DNA from: CAZAQV01 sp964487255
GTDB lineage: Bacteria > Myxococcota_A > Polyangia > Polyangiales > CAZAQV01
Length of the DNA stretch: 64,000 bases
Assembly (NCBI GenBank): GCA_964487255.1
Contig: CAZAQV010000004.1
Span: 62,001-126,000, forward strand
Reading direction: 5' to 3'
Part shown: piece after piece, positions 27,009-35,933 of the stretch
Layout: each line of letters begins with the position of its first letter
How positions within the stretch are numbered: the stretch's first letter is position 1
Translations under genes and position numbers: made by a program
Notes under the pieces: generated by a model
What the model was told of the DNA's origin: nothing
The model's input: only the letters and a program-made list of their open reading frames with translations
The model's database searches: none

Positions 27009-28673
27009 CTAGCGTATGCGGAGGCGCTGACAGGCCTGCCGGGCCTGCGTGCGCTGTTTGTTATCCGTCGCGATCTCAGCCAACCCGCAGTGCGGTTCAG
27101 GGTCGAAGGGATTGATGTGAATGGAGCGGATGTAGGCGTCTGCCGCTTGCTGGATCTTGCCGGAACGGTGCAAGGCCACGCCAAGCATCGACTGAAGTGG
27201 AGCGTAGTCTTGTTGGGTCTTGGCGACCTGTTGTAGCGGCGCGAGCGCACGCTTCGCGTCGTCGCTCTCAATGGAGGCCCGCGCAAAACGGCTGACGATG
27301 AGCGGGTCGTCCGGGGCATGTTTGAGAGCCCGTTCGTACTCGCGTGCGGACGCCTTGGGACGACTGCGGTGCCACAGTAAGTCGCCCAGTCGGATGTGCT
27401 TTTTGGCGGCGCTGACCTTTACTTCGTCCAGCTCGTTGTGTCCACGGTTCTTGAAAATCAAGGGGTTGGGCGACGATTGCGGCGCGGCTTTGGGAGATAG
27501 CTCCTGCAGCTGCTTTCGCCAGCGCGTCTCGGCTTGGGACCAGGACATGCCTGCGATGGAGGCGAGCGCCTGGCGCGCGTCTTCGCCGCTGCCGACGCGA
27601 TGGAGCAGTTGTCGGAGCCCCTCGTGGCCATGCTCTTCGTGAAAGCGCGAGATGAAGTCGGAGACTTGGGCGAAGGCGAGGGCGGCGTCGCGCTGCGAAG
27701 GCAAGCGGGCGATCGACGGGTGAAGTCGATCGAAGGGAAGTAGCTTGCCCTTTTGCGCCGAGCTAAGCAGTAGGTGCTTGGAGTCAGGGCTCATCTCGAA
27801 GGGCTGGTCCGGTTGGTTCCAGCGATGCTCGAGCGAGCGCGCCAGGCCCTCTTGTAGCCACACTGGCGCGTGATCGAAAGTCATGCGCGAGACCACGAGG
27901 TGCACGAACTCGTGTGCCGCGGTGTCCGTCCAGTGGTAGCCACGCACCAGCGCGCCGGGTGAGGTCAGCATGAGTCGGTCCCACTTGCAGAGCGCGATGG
28001 TGCCCGTGCGTTCGATCTCTTCGACGCTGAGCGTGCTGACTGAAGCGAGTTCGGTCGTGGTCGGAAAGACCTCGATGCGAATCGGACCTGGGTGACGGTA
28101 GCCGAGAATCGCTTCGAGGTTCTTGTCGGCCTTCTCGAGCACCCGAATAAGATGCGGAACCATGACGGCCTCGGGGCCCGCTGGATAGAAGACGATATAG
28201 CGGCCGTCGTCGGAGGCTGCCTTGAGAAAGTCTTTGGTGGTGTCGTGCGTGCTTTCGACGAGCTCAAGGAACTCACGCGCTTCGGCCAGGTCTTCTTCGG
28301 GTACCTTGGCCAGCGCGCGCCGCATCGCGGAGAGCGCTTCGGCGTAACGACCCTGGTAGAACAGCAGTTCGGCATGGGCGCGCAGGAGCGTTGGATTGTC
28401 CGAATGTTTGGCCAGCGTCGAGACCACGTTTTCGGCGGCGTCCTCGAGCCGCAACTCGGTGATCGATTGCCGAATCTTTTCCGCGGGCCCTTCCTTCGCC
28501 TCCTGCGCCCGCACCACCCCCACACCCATCGCAATGGCCATCACCGCAATGAACCAAAATAACGCTGCAGGTCTACCGCGATGAACGTGCGAGCCCAAAG
28601 GAGCCGATTTGCTATCAGCGAATCGTTGCTCCGACGGTGAGCCGTGAAGAGCCGTAAGTAGAGAGCCGATCAA
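27009..28673 (-). CDS. TPR protein with gluzincin metallopeptidase-like domain
   Basis: Up to 554 residues. A TTG at 28673 overlaps the DUF4175 stop (TTGA), but the first ~33 codons after it are translated R-element sequence. A normal signal peptide (FWFIAVMAIAMGVG, ending VRAQ) begins around residue 38, so the real start is uncertain. Mature protein: N-terminal TPR-like helices, a peptidase-MA-like domain with HEFVH near residue 253 and the downstream Glu in QEGLARSLE, then three or more TPRs to the end. The HExxH-x(n)-E set looks complete. It lies between DUF4175 and MoxR. Confidence 0.82.
   Translation of the reverse strand: MIGSLLTALHGSPSEQRFADSKSAPLGSHVHRGRPAALFWFIAVMAIAMGVGVVRAQEAKEGPAEKIRQSITELRLEDAAENVVSTLAKHSDNPTLLRAHAELLFYQGRYAEALSAMRRALAKVPEEDLAEAREFLELVESTHDTTKDFLKAASDDGRYIVFYPAGPEAVMVPHLIRVLEKADKNLEAILGYRHPGPIRIEVFPTTTELASVSTLSVEEIERTGTIALCKWDRLMLTSPGALVRGYHWTDTAAHEFVHLVVSRMTFDHAPVWLQEGLARSLEHRWNQPDQPFEMSPDSKHLLLSSAQKGKLLPFDRLHPSIARLPSQRDAALAFAQVSDFISRFHEEHGHEGLRQLLHRVGSGEDARQALASIAGMSWSQAETRWRKQLQELSPKAAPQSSPNPLIFKNRGHNELDEVKVSAAKKHIRLGDLLWHRSRPKASAREYERALKHAPDDPLIVSRFARASIESDDAKRALAPLQQVAKTQQDYAPLQSMLGVALHRSGKIQQAADAYIRSIHINPFDPEPHCGLAEIATDNKQRTQARQACQRLRIR
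28578..28655 (+). repeat. R element copy 2, inside the 5' end of the TPR-peptidase gene
   Basis: Start GCGATGAAC, stem CGATTTGC/GCGAATCG (28605-28612 with 28618-28625, one T-G pair) around TATCA, end GAAGAGCCGT at 28646-28655. It lies between the DUF4175 stop and the signal-peptide codons of the minus-strand gene, and is open in that gene's frame. Confidence 0.8.
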
Positions 28674-31507
28674 CGGAGCAGCTCCTCGAAATAAGCGCCG
28701 GTTTCGTGCTCGAAACCAGGCATCCGGTCCTGGCGCATCCCGTCGATGATCTTGCGCCGTCGGTCATCGGCCGCGTTCTTGTCTTCGCCCGGGATGACAA
28801 CGCGTTCTGCGCCGTCGGCCTCGGTCTGCGAGCCACCGCCACCGCTTTGGGCTTTTTGCGTGGCCATCCGTATCTCTTCGAGTTCGCGCAAGACGGCGCG
28901 CTGCGCTTCGATCGAGCGCCGAAGTTGTTGGCCCTTGAGCGCCTGGCCCGAAGCACGCATGTGCTCGCGCGCCCGCTTGAGCAGCGGGTTGACCTGTTGC
29001 GCGAGGCCGGGAAGATGCGCGTCCAGTTCGTCGCTGAGGCCCGTGACCGACTCTTCGAGCGTTTGCTGGTCTTTAAGCGCCTGACGAAGCTTCTGTCGCT
29101 CGCCCGGATCGACGTGTCCCTGTGGGTCGGGAATGCCGTCGCGCAGCGTATTGGCAGTCTTCTCGAGTCGCTCTCGTAGCTCGCTCGACGTGGTCGCCAT
29201 CTGTTGTGCTTCGCTGCCTCGACCGGGGAACATCAATGCGTTCACGCGCAGGTCACGGCTGAGTTGGTCGCTCTTGTATTCGGCGCGTTGCAGGAGGTCG
29301 AGCGCTTCAAAGTAGCGGTCTGCATCGAGCGCGGCCTCCACCTCGCCCAGCTGGCCCTCGATTTCTTCGGCAAGCTCGGCGCCGCGTTCGTCGCCCGTTT
29401 CGCGCGACAGGTTCTGTGCAAGCTTGCCCAGGTCGCGTCGCTGTTTTTGGATTTGCTTTTTGAGCTCGGGCGTGTTCAGACCCGAAGCCGAAGTGGCGCG
29501 CAGGAGTGCGCGCGCCTCCGCAAGACCGGCGACGCGTTGGCTCTCTCGCATGATCCCGCGTTCGGTGACTTCGGCTGCGTTGATGCGATCGAGAAACTCC
29601 GAAAGCAGCCGTTCTGCGCGCTCTTGTCGCGCCGAGCGCCCGCCGCCGGCAGTGCCGGCGATGTCGTCCGTCTTCTGGAACGACTCGGCAAGCCCGTCGA
29701 GGCTGCGTCGAAGCTCGATCAGGTGGCGCTGAAGCGCTTCGTAGTTTCCGGCTTCAAGCGCCGCTTGAACCTTCTCGAACGTCGACTGCTGGGCTTCGGC
29801 TGCGGCGCCCTGGGCGCGGCCTGGGTTCGCGAAGTCTTGCGGGGCTGAAACACCCATTGACGTAAGCTTGGATGATAGCTCTGCCATCTTGTTTTGCAGG
29901 CGCCGCAAGGTCGCCAGGAGCTCGCGCTGCGTTTGCGGGTTTTTCGAACTGATAAGCCGCTCGACAAGCGTGTCCATTTCCTGACGAAGCGCTTCGACCT
30001 CGCGCATAATGGCGGCAGCCGCGACGCGCTGCTGCGAGGTGATGAGCTCTTGAATTTTGAGCACCGCGTCTTCAAGGTTTTCGACCGTCGGTGGTGACAG
30101 GGCGGTTCGGATTTTTTGAATCTCAGCTTTGACCTCTTTGGGGACCTTGCCTTTTTGAGCTGCGACAAGTGCGCTCTCCGTCCGAGCAAGCGATTCTTTG
30201 GCGGGCAAGTCTTCGAGCGTGTCCGCGAGGGCTACGAGCCCCGCCTCAAAAGCTGCAACAAGCGCTTCGAGCCAGGCTGCGGTTTGCTCTGGTGGCTGCC
30301 CGATGCGTACCGCGAGCCGGTTGCTTTTGCCCACTTTGGGGCCCGATACGTCGTCGTTGTCATGTGCCTCTGCCCAGATCTCGATGGTATCGCCTTCGAT
30401 GGCGCCGACTTCAGCCGGTGAAATCGCGATTTCGGTTTCGAAACGACGCTTGCGTTCGACCTTGGACTTGAGCAGGGGCTTGCGGACCTCTTGTCCGTCC
30501 GCGCCGCGTAGCACGAGATGAATGGAGGCCAACCCGAAGTCATCGGCCGCCTTGATGCCGACTGTGATCGGGTCGTTGGCAGTTTCGCCGCCGCTACGGT
30601 GTTCGGCCACGAGAGCAGGCACTTGGTCTGCTTCGAGCAAGAGCGAAATACTCTGCCGGTCGCGCCAGGACTCGCCGTTGATGGTTGCGCGAAAGTGAAG
30701 TGTCTGGGGCTTGCGGACGACCCAACGACCACGCCACACCCCGCCTTCGCGCTGGCTTAGCGCGACGACGGTTTCGTCACCCGCGGCAAAGACCTCTTCG
30801 GCGCCCTCGATGGTCGTGACCTCGAAGTCGACGTACGTACCCACGGGCAGCTTGAGCGACTCAGGGTTCGTGAGTTTCTTTGGCTGACGACGCAGGTACG
30901 ATGGAAACACAACCCTCGCGCCCAGGTGCGTGACGATGTGACCGGAGAGGTCGCTCGAGGTCCCCGCACTCGCGCCAGCCGAAAGCAGGTTCATCATGGC
31001 GGTTCGTTGGTCCATGCTGCTGCCGGCCCAGAGTAAGACGATCGCTGCGCTCAGCGCACTGGCCGCGCCCAGGTGGAGGGTGCGCTCTGGCCACGGCATG
31101 AGTTGGCTCGAGACTTGGCGCGCCGAGGTGTGGTCGGTTTGGTGGAGGTGGGCATCAAGAAGGGCGGGCGAATGGGCGCCGATGGGCCCGCTTTCAAGCT
31201 CTGCCAGTGACTGCAGTCGCGAGGCGAGGGACGGGTTGGCCGGCGCGACGAGGCGGGCGACCTTGGGGCCCTGAAGCGCTGCCCAACCTTTCGCGAAGCG
31301 CCAGCCGACGACGGCGATGCTGCCGAGCGCGGAGCCCCAAAACAGGTAACGAATCGCGCGCGAGGGGATGGCCCCGCCCAACAGACCGAACAGGGCGAGC
31401 AAGCTCAGGAGTAGGGCTGCCAAGATGGCGGTGTGCTTGACCAAAAGGTGCAGACGTGCGCGGCGCCGGATGCGGCCGAGTAGAAGCTGGGCGGGTCGCG
31501 CGGTCAT
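28670..31507 (-). CDS. DUF4175 family membrane protein
   Basis: 945 residues. Two N-terminal membrane helices (residues ~25-75) and a third near 150-170 are followed by Ig-like and beta-rich outer parts, then very long helical, Glu/Gln/Arg-rich sequence from about residue 430 to the end with strong coiled-coil character. This is the DUF4175 layout. The family is usually found with MoxR, DUF58 and VWA genes, as here. It is probably a periplasm-spanning scaffold; that role is inference. It begins 110 bases downstream of the L7/L12-like membrane gene. Confidence 0.85.
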   Translation of the reverse strand: MTARPAQLLLGRIRRRARLHLLVKHTAILAALLLSLLALFGLLGGAIPSRAIRYLFWGSALGSIAVVGWRFAKGWAALQGPKVARLVAPANPSLASRLQSLAELESGPIGAHSPALLDAHLHQTDHTSARQVSSQLMPWPERTLHLGAASALSAAIVLLWAGSSMDQRTAMMNLLSAGASAGTSSDLSGHIVTHLGARVVFPSYLRRQPKKLTNPESLKLPVGTYVDFEVTTIEGAEEVFAAGDETVVALSQREGGVWRGRWVVRKPQTLHFRATINGESWRDRQSISLLLEADQVPALVAEHRSGGETANDPITVGIKAADDFGLASIHLVLRGADGQEVRKPLLKSKVERKRRFETEIAISPAEVGAIEGDTIEIWAEAHDNDDVSGPKVGKSNRLAVRIGQPPEQTAAWLEALVAAFEAGLVALADTLEDLPAKESLARTESALVAAQKGKVPKEVKAEIQKIRTALSPPTVENLEDAVLKIQELITSQQRVAAAAIMREVEALRQEMDTLVERLISSKNPQTQRELLATLRRLQNKMAELSSKLTSMGVSAPQDFANPGRAQGAAAEAQQSTFEKVQAALEAGNYEALQRHLIELRRSLDGLAESFQKTDDIAGTAGGGRSARQERAERLLSEFLDRINAAEVTERGIMRESQRVAGLAEARALLRATSASGLNTPELKKQIQKQRRDLGKLAQNLSRETGDERGAELAEEIEGQLGEVEAALDADRYFEALDLLQRAEYKSDQLSRDLRVNALMFPGRGSEAQQMATTSSELRERLEKTANTLRDGIPDPQGHVDPGERQKLRQALKDQQTLEESVTGLSDELDAHLPGLAQQVNPLLKRAREHMRASGQALKGQQLRRSIEAQRAVLRELEEIRMATQKAQSGGGGSQTEADGAERVVIPGEDKNAADDRRRKIIDGMRQDRMPGFEHETGAYFEELLR

Positions 31508-31531
31508 TGGCTAGAGCATAACAGCGGGCCC

Positions 31532-31617
31532 GGGGACGATCTTCTTCATTTCGTCATTTCGTGGATCCGGACCTTCAGTAAGCGCCCGAGAAGGACGAAA
31601 TGAAGAAGATCGTCCCC
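31532..31617. repeat. 24 bp inverted-repeat element, copy 1
   Basis: Two perfectly complementary 24-base arms (31532-31555, beginning GGGGACGATCTTCTTC, and 31594-31617) flank 38 bases. The right arm reaches the first base of the stop codon of the minus-strand gene at 31617. A nearly identical element is at 38033-38112. The long hairpin could act as a terminator, but the shared arms point to a mobile, REP- or MITE-like origin. Confidence 0.8.
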
Positions 31618-32705
31618 TAATCCAATGCGTCGGGGTTGGCCTTGAACACGATGCCGAGGAGTGCCCCCTGCGCGCCGTGGACGTAGGCCAAGACGGGCCC
31701 GAAGAGCAGCAAGCTCGCGCCGATGGCAGCACCCGTCCCAACCATGCCGGCAATCATCGCCAAAAGACTCCAACTGAACACGGTGAGGAGCGCACCGCCC
31801 AGGCTGATGGAAGCCACCGGCAAAGGTGCATCTTTGAGCAGCTCGAGCGCACGATCGAGCGCCCAAAACGCGCCCGGGTTTGTCTGCGAGGCGGCCAGCG
31901 AAAGACCGACCGGCCAGTACAGCAGACCAAAGGACAGCAGCGCGAAGCTGACCGGGTGAACGAGCGTGCCGGCGAAACCGAGTTCGGCGAACTTCACGAA
32001 AAACCAGCTGAGCGCCAGCACCTGTAGCAGGACGAGTGAAACAAAATAGACGAGTCCAGACACGCCTACCTCGTTCCTGAGGTACTCCGGGCCCACTTCG
32101 CCAAGCGTTTGCGGCACCTTTTCGCCGCTGACGATGCCCCAGAAACACTGCCGCAAGAAGCTCGCGAGTACGCCTACGAACACGCCGCCCATCAGCGCGC
32201 CCATCAGCACGCCGATCCAGGCGAGGGCAGCGCCGAAGCTCGAAGAGAAGAGCGAGAGCATCACAGACGAGATGCCAAGCGTCAGGACACCGACGATCGA
32301 GCAGGTGACGAGCCACTTCGGCCCCGAACCCCGGAACGCAATGGTCAGCGCACGGCCGATAGCTTTGCGCATGCTCTGCTTGACGTCGAAGTCGAGTAGC
32401 AGTGTGAGCCCGCGCGTGAGGCGCTTTTTTTTCTCCGCTTCGGGGGCGTGATGGCCGACCAACGTAGGGGACGCGAGCGAGGCGTCTTTGCGCATCTCGA
32501 TGTCGAAGCCGATGTCGTTTAGCGCATGGTAGTAGGCCTCTGCTTCGTCGAGATTCATCACGCGTTTGACGACGGTTGGCGTCGTCGCGAGCATCAAGGT
32601 CCCGACTGCGAGGTCGATACCGAACTCTTTTTGCAGCTTTTGCAAAGCGGTGAGCCGCATGCGGTCGTCTTGCAGACCCTTGAGCACGATATCAAATGTC
32701 GTCAT
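31617..32705 (-). CDS. Membrane protein with N-terminal L7/L12-like domain
   Basis: 362 residues from the ATG at 32705, which has GGGGG 8 bases upstream; an in-frame start at 32729 is less likely. Residues 1-65 look like the C-terminal domain of ribosomal protein L7/L12 (DIVLKGLQDDRMRLTALQKL, then TPTVVKRVMNLDEAEAYYHAL). A charged linker is followed by six or more membrane helices from residue ~120 on. The membrane half has no family I can name. The stop codon is touched by an inverted-repeat element. Confidence 0.7.
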   Translation of the reverse strand: MTTFDIVLKGLQDDRMRLTALQKLQKEFGIDLAVGTLMLATTPTVVKRVMNLDEAEAYYHALNDIGFDIEMRKDASLASPTLVGHHAPEAEKKKRLTRGLTLLLDFDVKQSMRKAIGRALTIAFRGSGPKWLVTCSIVGVLTLGISSVMLSLFSSSFGAALAWIGVLMGALMGGVFVGVLASFLRQCFWGIVSGEKVPQTLGEVGPEYLRNEVGVSGLVYFVSLVLLQVLALSWFFVKFAELGFAGTLVHPVSFALLSFGLLYWPVGLSLAASQTNPGAFWALDRALELLKDAPLPVASISLGGALLTVFSWSLLAMIAGMVGTGAAIGASLLLFGPVLAYVHGAQGALLGIVFKANPDALD

Positions 32706-32770
32706 CTCGATTGCCCCCTTTCGCCCCAAGGCCCGGCGGTCTATCGAGTATCACAGTTTGCGTGCCTGGG

Positions 32771-34852
32771 TTAAGGAGGTGGAAGTTCACTCTCGCGATA
32801 GGTCGCTGGTGGCAAACGGACCAAGAACGTCGTTCCCGTGCCCTCGTCGCTATCGACTTCGAGATGGCCCCCAGCAGCGGTCACGATACGGTGCGATATG
32901 GCCAGGCCGAGGCCCGTGCCCTTGGCTTTGGTGGTCACGAAGGGAACGAAGATCGAGTCGAGCAGCTTTTGGGGAATCCCGCCGCCATCATCTTCGATTT
33001 GGATCTCTGCCCAGGGACGATGGTCGCTGCCAAAGCGGTTGTCGGCGTGAGAGTAGAAGGCCCGGGTCCGAATCTGAAGTTGCCCGCCGTCGGGCATGGC
33101 TTGGGCGGCGTTACGCACAATGTTGATCAGCACTTGACGCAACTGCTCGATGTCGATGCGAACATCCGGCAGCTCGCGCGCCAGTTCGAGGTGCCAGTCG
33201 ATGCCGGCCGCGTCGCATTCGGCGCCCATCAGCTGCATGGTTGCCGCGACGGCGTCGTTGACGCTGGTGGGCAGTGGGTCACCGGCGGAGGGACGCGCGA
33301 AGTCCAAAAAGGACTCGACCACGCGGTTGAGACGGTCGACTTCGTCAACAATGATGCGCAAAAAGTCCGTGCTCGCGTCGGCGTTCTGACCAGGTTCTTC
33401 GAGGTACTGGGCTGTGGCCTTGATGGCGCCCAACGGGTTGCGAATCTCGTGGGCCAAGCCCGCTGCCATTTCGCCGAGCGCCGCCAAGCGGTCGCGTTCT
33501 TGCAGGCGACGGAAGATCTGTGAGTTGTCGACCGCGATCGAGACTTGGTTGGCCAACCCCTGCCACAGTTCGATCTCTTCGGGCGAAAAGGCGTCGCGAA
33601 GTCGTTCGTCACGGATGCAGATGAAGCCGATGACGCGCGAGCCACCGCCGTAGATGGCGACGCATACCGACGCGTGCAGAGCGTTCATCGAGTCAATGAT
33701 GATTTCGGCAGCTTCGGCTTCTTTGCTGCTGCTGACGTCCACGCGCTCTCTTGCCGTGCGCTCGATGTTTTCGAGCACGACGACGCCTTCGCTAATGAGC
33801 TGGTCGAAAAGCGGACGCGCGGGTGCGACTTCGATACGGCTGATAGGGCGCGGCCCGAAATGCTCCACCAGTTCGAAACCGCGTTCTGCGCGGTCGATGA
33901 AGTAGATGGACGCGTGTGTCGCACGCCGCGTGTGCTCGATGCCGTCGATGACCACGCGTGTGACATCGGTCAGGTGGATCAGGCGCGCGACGTGACGCCG
34001 AATGTCGGTCACGCTCCGTTCGAGGTCGTGGCGCTCGCGAAAGAAGAACTCGGCGATGCGCTCTTCGACCTTGGCGCGCACGGGGTCGAAGACCAGTAGG
34101 ATGACCATGGCGGCCGCGACCGACGGCAGGAAGAACTTGCCGCCGGAGATGCGAACGGTGGCCAAGAAGAAGAGGGCGAGTGTAAAGGCCAGAGCGGTAA
34201 ACACGGCGAGGCGGCCCGCGACTTCGTAAAGGTCGAGCAACCGGTAGAGCACGACCGATTGCGATAGCGCGTACACGAAGATGAGCGTGAGCACGGGACC
34301 GACGGGTGGAAGCTCGACGCCGACGTACGGCAAGTAGTCGATGATGGTGAACAGTCCGGCGAGTGCGCCGACCATGGCGAGGTAGCGGAGCCGCGCACCT
34401 TCGAAGCGGGAGAGGGCGCGCCGTCCCTGCGTGTAGATGACCACAAGCGGTGAGGCGAGCAACACGATGACGTAAACAAAGATGGCGACGCTCACCAAGA
34501 TGTGGTTGTAGGCCGGGGTCAGGGCGATCAGCCCGGCGACGACAATGGCGACCAACCAAGAGATGCGTTCGAGGGCTTCGAGCCAGAGCGAGCGCGCGTC
34601 GACGAAGATGCGGAAGAAGAGCAGCGCGGTCAGTGGCACGACCAAGGCGCACAAGAGGTTGATGCGAATGTAGATGGGGTCGTCGAAGGTGCGCAGGAGG
34701 GCGGCGCTGAGGTACCATGCGCCGACGCCGAACGCGAAGGTCGAAAAGGCGTAGTGGACACGCTGCCTGGGGGTGCGCAGCAAGACCGAGAGCGCAAGCG
34801 TGAGGGCGAGCACCGCGGCGATCAGGGAGATTTGCGAACGCAGGTCCTCCAC
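32771..34852 (-). CDS. Membrane-bound sensor histidine kinase with GAF domain
   Basis: 693 residues, GTG start. About eight N-terminal helices (residues 1-250) resemble a 7TM/histidine-kinase N-terminal sensor. A GAF-like domain follows (residues ~295-450), then HisKA with the phosphorylated His in GLAHEIRNPLGAIK (~467), and HATPase with NIVRNAAQAM, DDGGGIP and GTGLGLAIS. No response regulator gene is adjacent, so it is an orphan here. R elements lie directly upstream of its start. Confidence 0.88.
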   Translation of the reverse strand: MEDLRSQISLIAAVLALTLALSVLLRTPRQRVHYAFSTFAFGVGAWYLSAALLRTFDDPIYIRINLLCALVVPLTALLFFRIFVDARSLWLEALERISWLVAIVVAGLIALTPAYNHILVSVAIFVYVIVLLASPLVVIYTQGRRALSRFEGARLRYLAMVGALAGLFTIIDYLPYVGVELPPVGPVLTLIFVYALSQSVVLYRLLDLYEVAGRLAVFTALAFTLALFFLATVRISGGKFFLPSVAAAMVILLVFDPVRAKVEERIAEFFFRERHDLERSVTDIRRHVARLIHLTDVTRVVIDGIEHTRRATHASIYFIDRAERGFELVEHFGPRPISRIEVAPARPLFDQLISEGVVVLENIERTARERVDVSSSKEAEAAEIIIDSMNALHASVCVAIYGGGSRVIGFICIRDERLRDAFSPEEIELWQGLANQVSIAVDNSQIFRRLQERDRLAALGEMAAGLAHEIRNPLGAIKATAQYLEEPGQNADASTDFLRIIVDEVDRLNRVVESFLDFARPSAGDPLPTSVNDAVAATMQLMGAECDAAGIDWHLELARELPDVRIDIEQLRQVLINIVRNAAQAMPDGGQLQIRTRAFYSHADNRFGSDHRPWAEIQIEDDGGGIPQKLLDSIFVPFVTTKAKGTGLGLAISHRIVTAAGGHLEVDSDEGTGTTFLVRLPPATYRESELPPP

Positions 34853-34859
34853 TCTGCCT

Positions 34860-34938
34860 ATGCCTCTTCGCGGCTACGCGTCGCAAACATCGATGTGCTT
34901 TTAGCACATCGGTTTACTTTGGCTTCGCACGCTCATCG
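34860..34938 (-). repeat. R element copy (reverse orientation) upstream of the histidine kinase
   Basis: On the minus strand it starts CGATGAGCG and ends GAAGAGGCAT. The stem is CGATGTGC/GCACATCG (34891-34898 with 34904-34911) around TTTTA. It lies 8 bases upstream of the histidine kinase start. The 270-base region up to the reductase gene at 35123 holds this copy, the deleted copy after it, and no gene. Confidence 0.75.
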
Positions 34939-34973
34939 GGTGTGACCAGGAAGTTCACGAATTCCCGCCTTTC

Positions 34974-35019
34974 CCAGGCTACGCATCGCAAGCACTGAAC
35001 TGCTTTTAGCTCATCGGGT
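34974..35019 (-). repeat. Partial R element with internal deletion
   Basis: It repeats the flank of the copy at 34860 (GGCTACGC, then CTGCTTTTAG) and jumps directly to CTCATCGGGTGTGAC, so the distal half of the palindrome and ~25 further bases are missing. Only a 4 bp stem (AGCA/TGCT) remains. It reads as a decayed R copy. Confidence 0.5.
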
Positions 35020-35122
35020 GTGACTTGACAGCACTACGAGCACCGCGGTTCGAATCGAGCGGTAGCCGAAGAACCGGAGGTGGAGGGGTTGCTCGATGAG
35101 CCAGGTTCCCTATAGATGAGTC

Positions 35123-35848
35123 GTGACCTCGACGACGCGTCAGCAAGCCGAACTCGTTGCGGCCACCATGCTTGCTCCGAGCGTTCGGCTGCTCACACTG
35201 CGGACTGAACGCCCCTTTGCCTTCGAGGCCGGCCAATGGATCAAGATTCTTCTCGAAGGCGACCTTGGGGACTTTCGGGCGTACTCGATCGCCTCGCCGC
35301 CCGGTCAGGACGACAAGAGCGGCCGGTTGCTCGAAATCGCAGTCACTCGGGTTGAGGACGGCCCGGTCTCTAATCGGCTCCACGAGCTACCTGAAGGGAG
35401 CGTCCTCGAGATCGACGGCCCGTGGGGCGTCTTCACACTCGACCGTGCGCCCGACGACGTGTTCCGCCTGTTCGTGGGCACGGGCACAGGCGTGACCCCG
35501 CTGCGCTCCATGCTCCACACGTTGGCGCGCGAAAAGCGTACGGGTCACACGGCGCTACTTTTTGGGTGTCGGACGGAGCGTGACGTCTTGTTCGCCAGCG
35601 AGTTTGAGGCGCTGGCCAAAGACAACCCCCAGTTTTCCTATCACGTGACGCTCTCTCAGCCGGAGCGTCCGCAAGAGGCTGCACGCACAGGCTACGTTCA
35701 GACCCACCTTGAAGAGCTCTTGCGCGGCCATTCAGGTTCGCACGTATTCATTTGTGGTCGCTCTGAGATGATCAAGGGCGTTCGCTCGGTGCTCAAAGGA
35801 GAGCTTGGTTTCGACCGCAAGCGAATCCACTCGGAACGTTACGACTAA
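35123..35848 (+). CDS. Ferredoxin-NADP reductase-type flavoprotein
   Basis: 241 residues. An FAD domain with the flavin motif RAYSIASPP and an NAD(P) domain with VGTGTGVTPLRSM, LFGCRTERDV and CGRSEMIKGV. It lacks an N-terminal ferredoxin or globin domain, so it acts with a separate electron partner that is not in the window. FNR-family reductases move electrons between NAD(P)H and small redox proteins. Confidence 0.87.
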   Translation: MTSTTRQQAELVAATMLAPSVRLLTLRTERPFAFEAGQWIKILLEGDLGDFRAYSIASPPGQDDKSGRLLEIAVTRVEDGPVSNRLHELPEGSVLEIDGPWGVFTLDRAPDDVFRLFVGTGTGVTPLRSMLHTLAREKRTGHTALLFGCRTERDVLFASEFEALAKDNPQFSYHVTLSQPERPQEAARTGYVQTHLEELLRGHSGSHVFICGRSEMIKGVRSVLKGELGFDRKRIHSERYD

Positions 35849-35933
35849 CCTTGCTGCGGGCGACATTCCACGAATTGGGTATTGACCACGTCTCGTAATG
35901 CTCTAGCTTCGTCCCAATCCAGGAGGATCCCCG

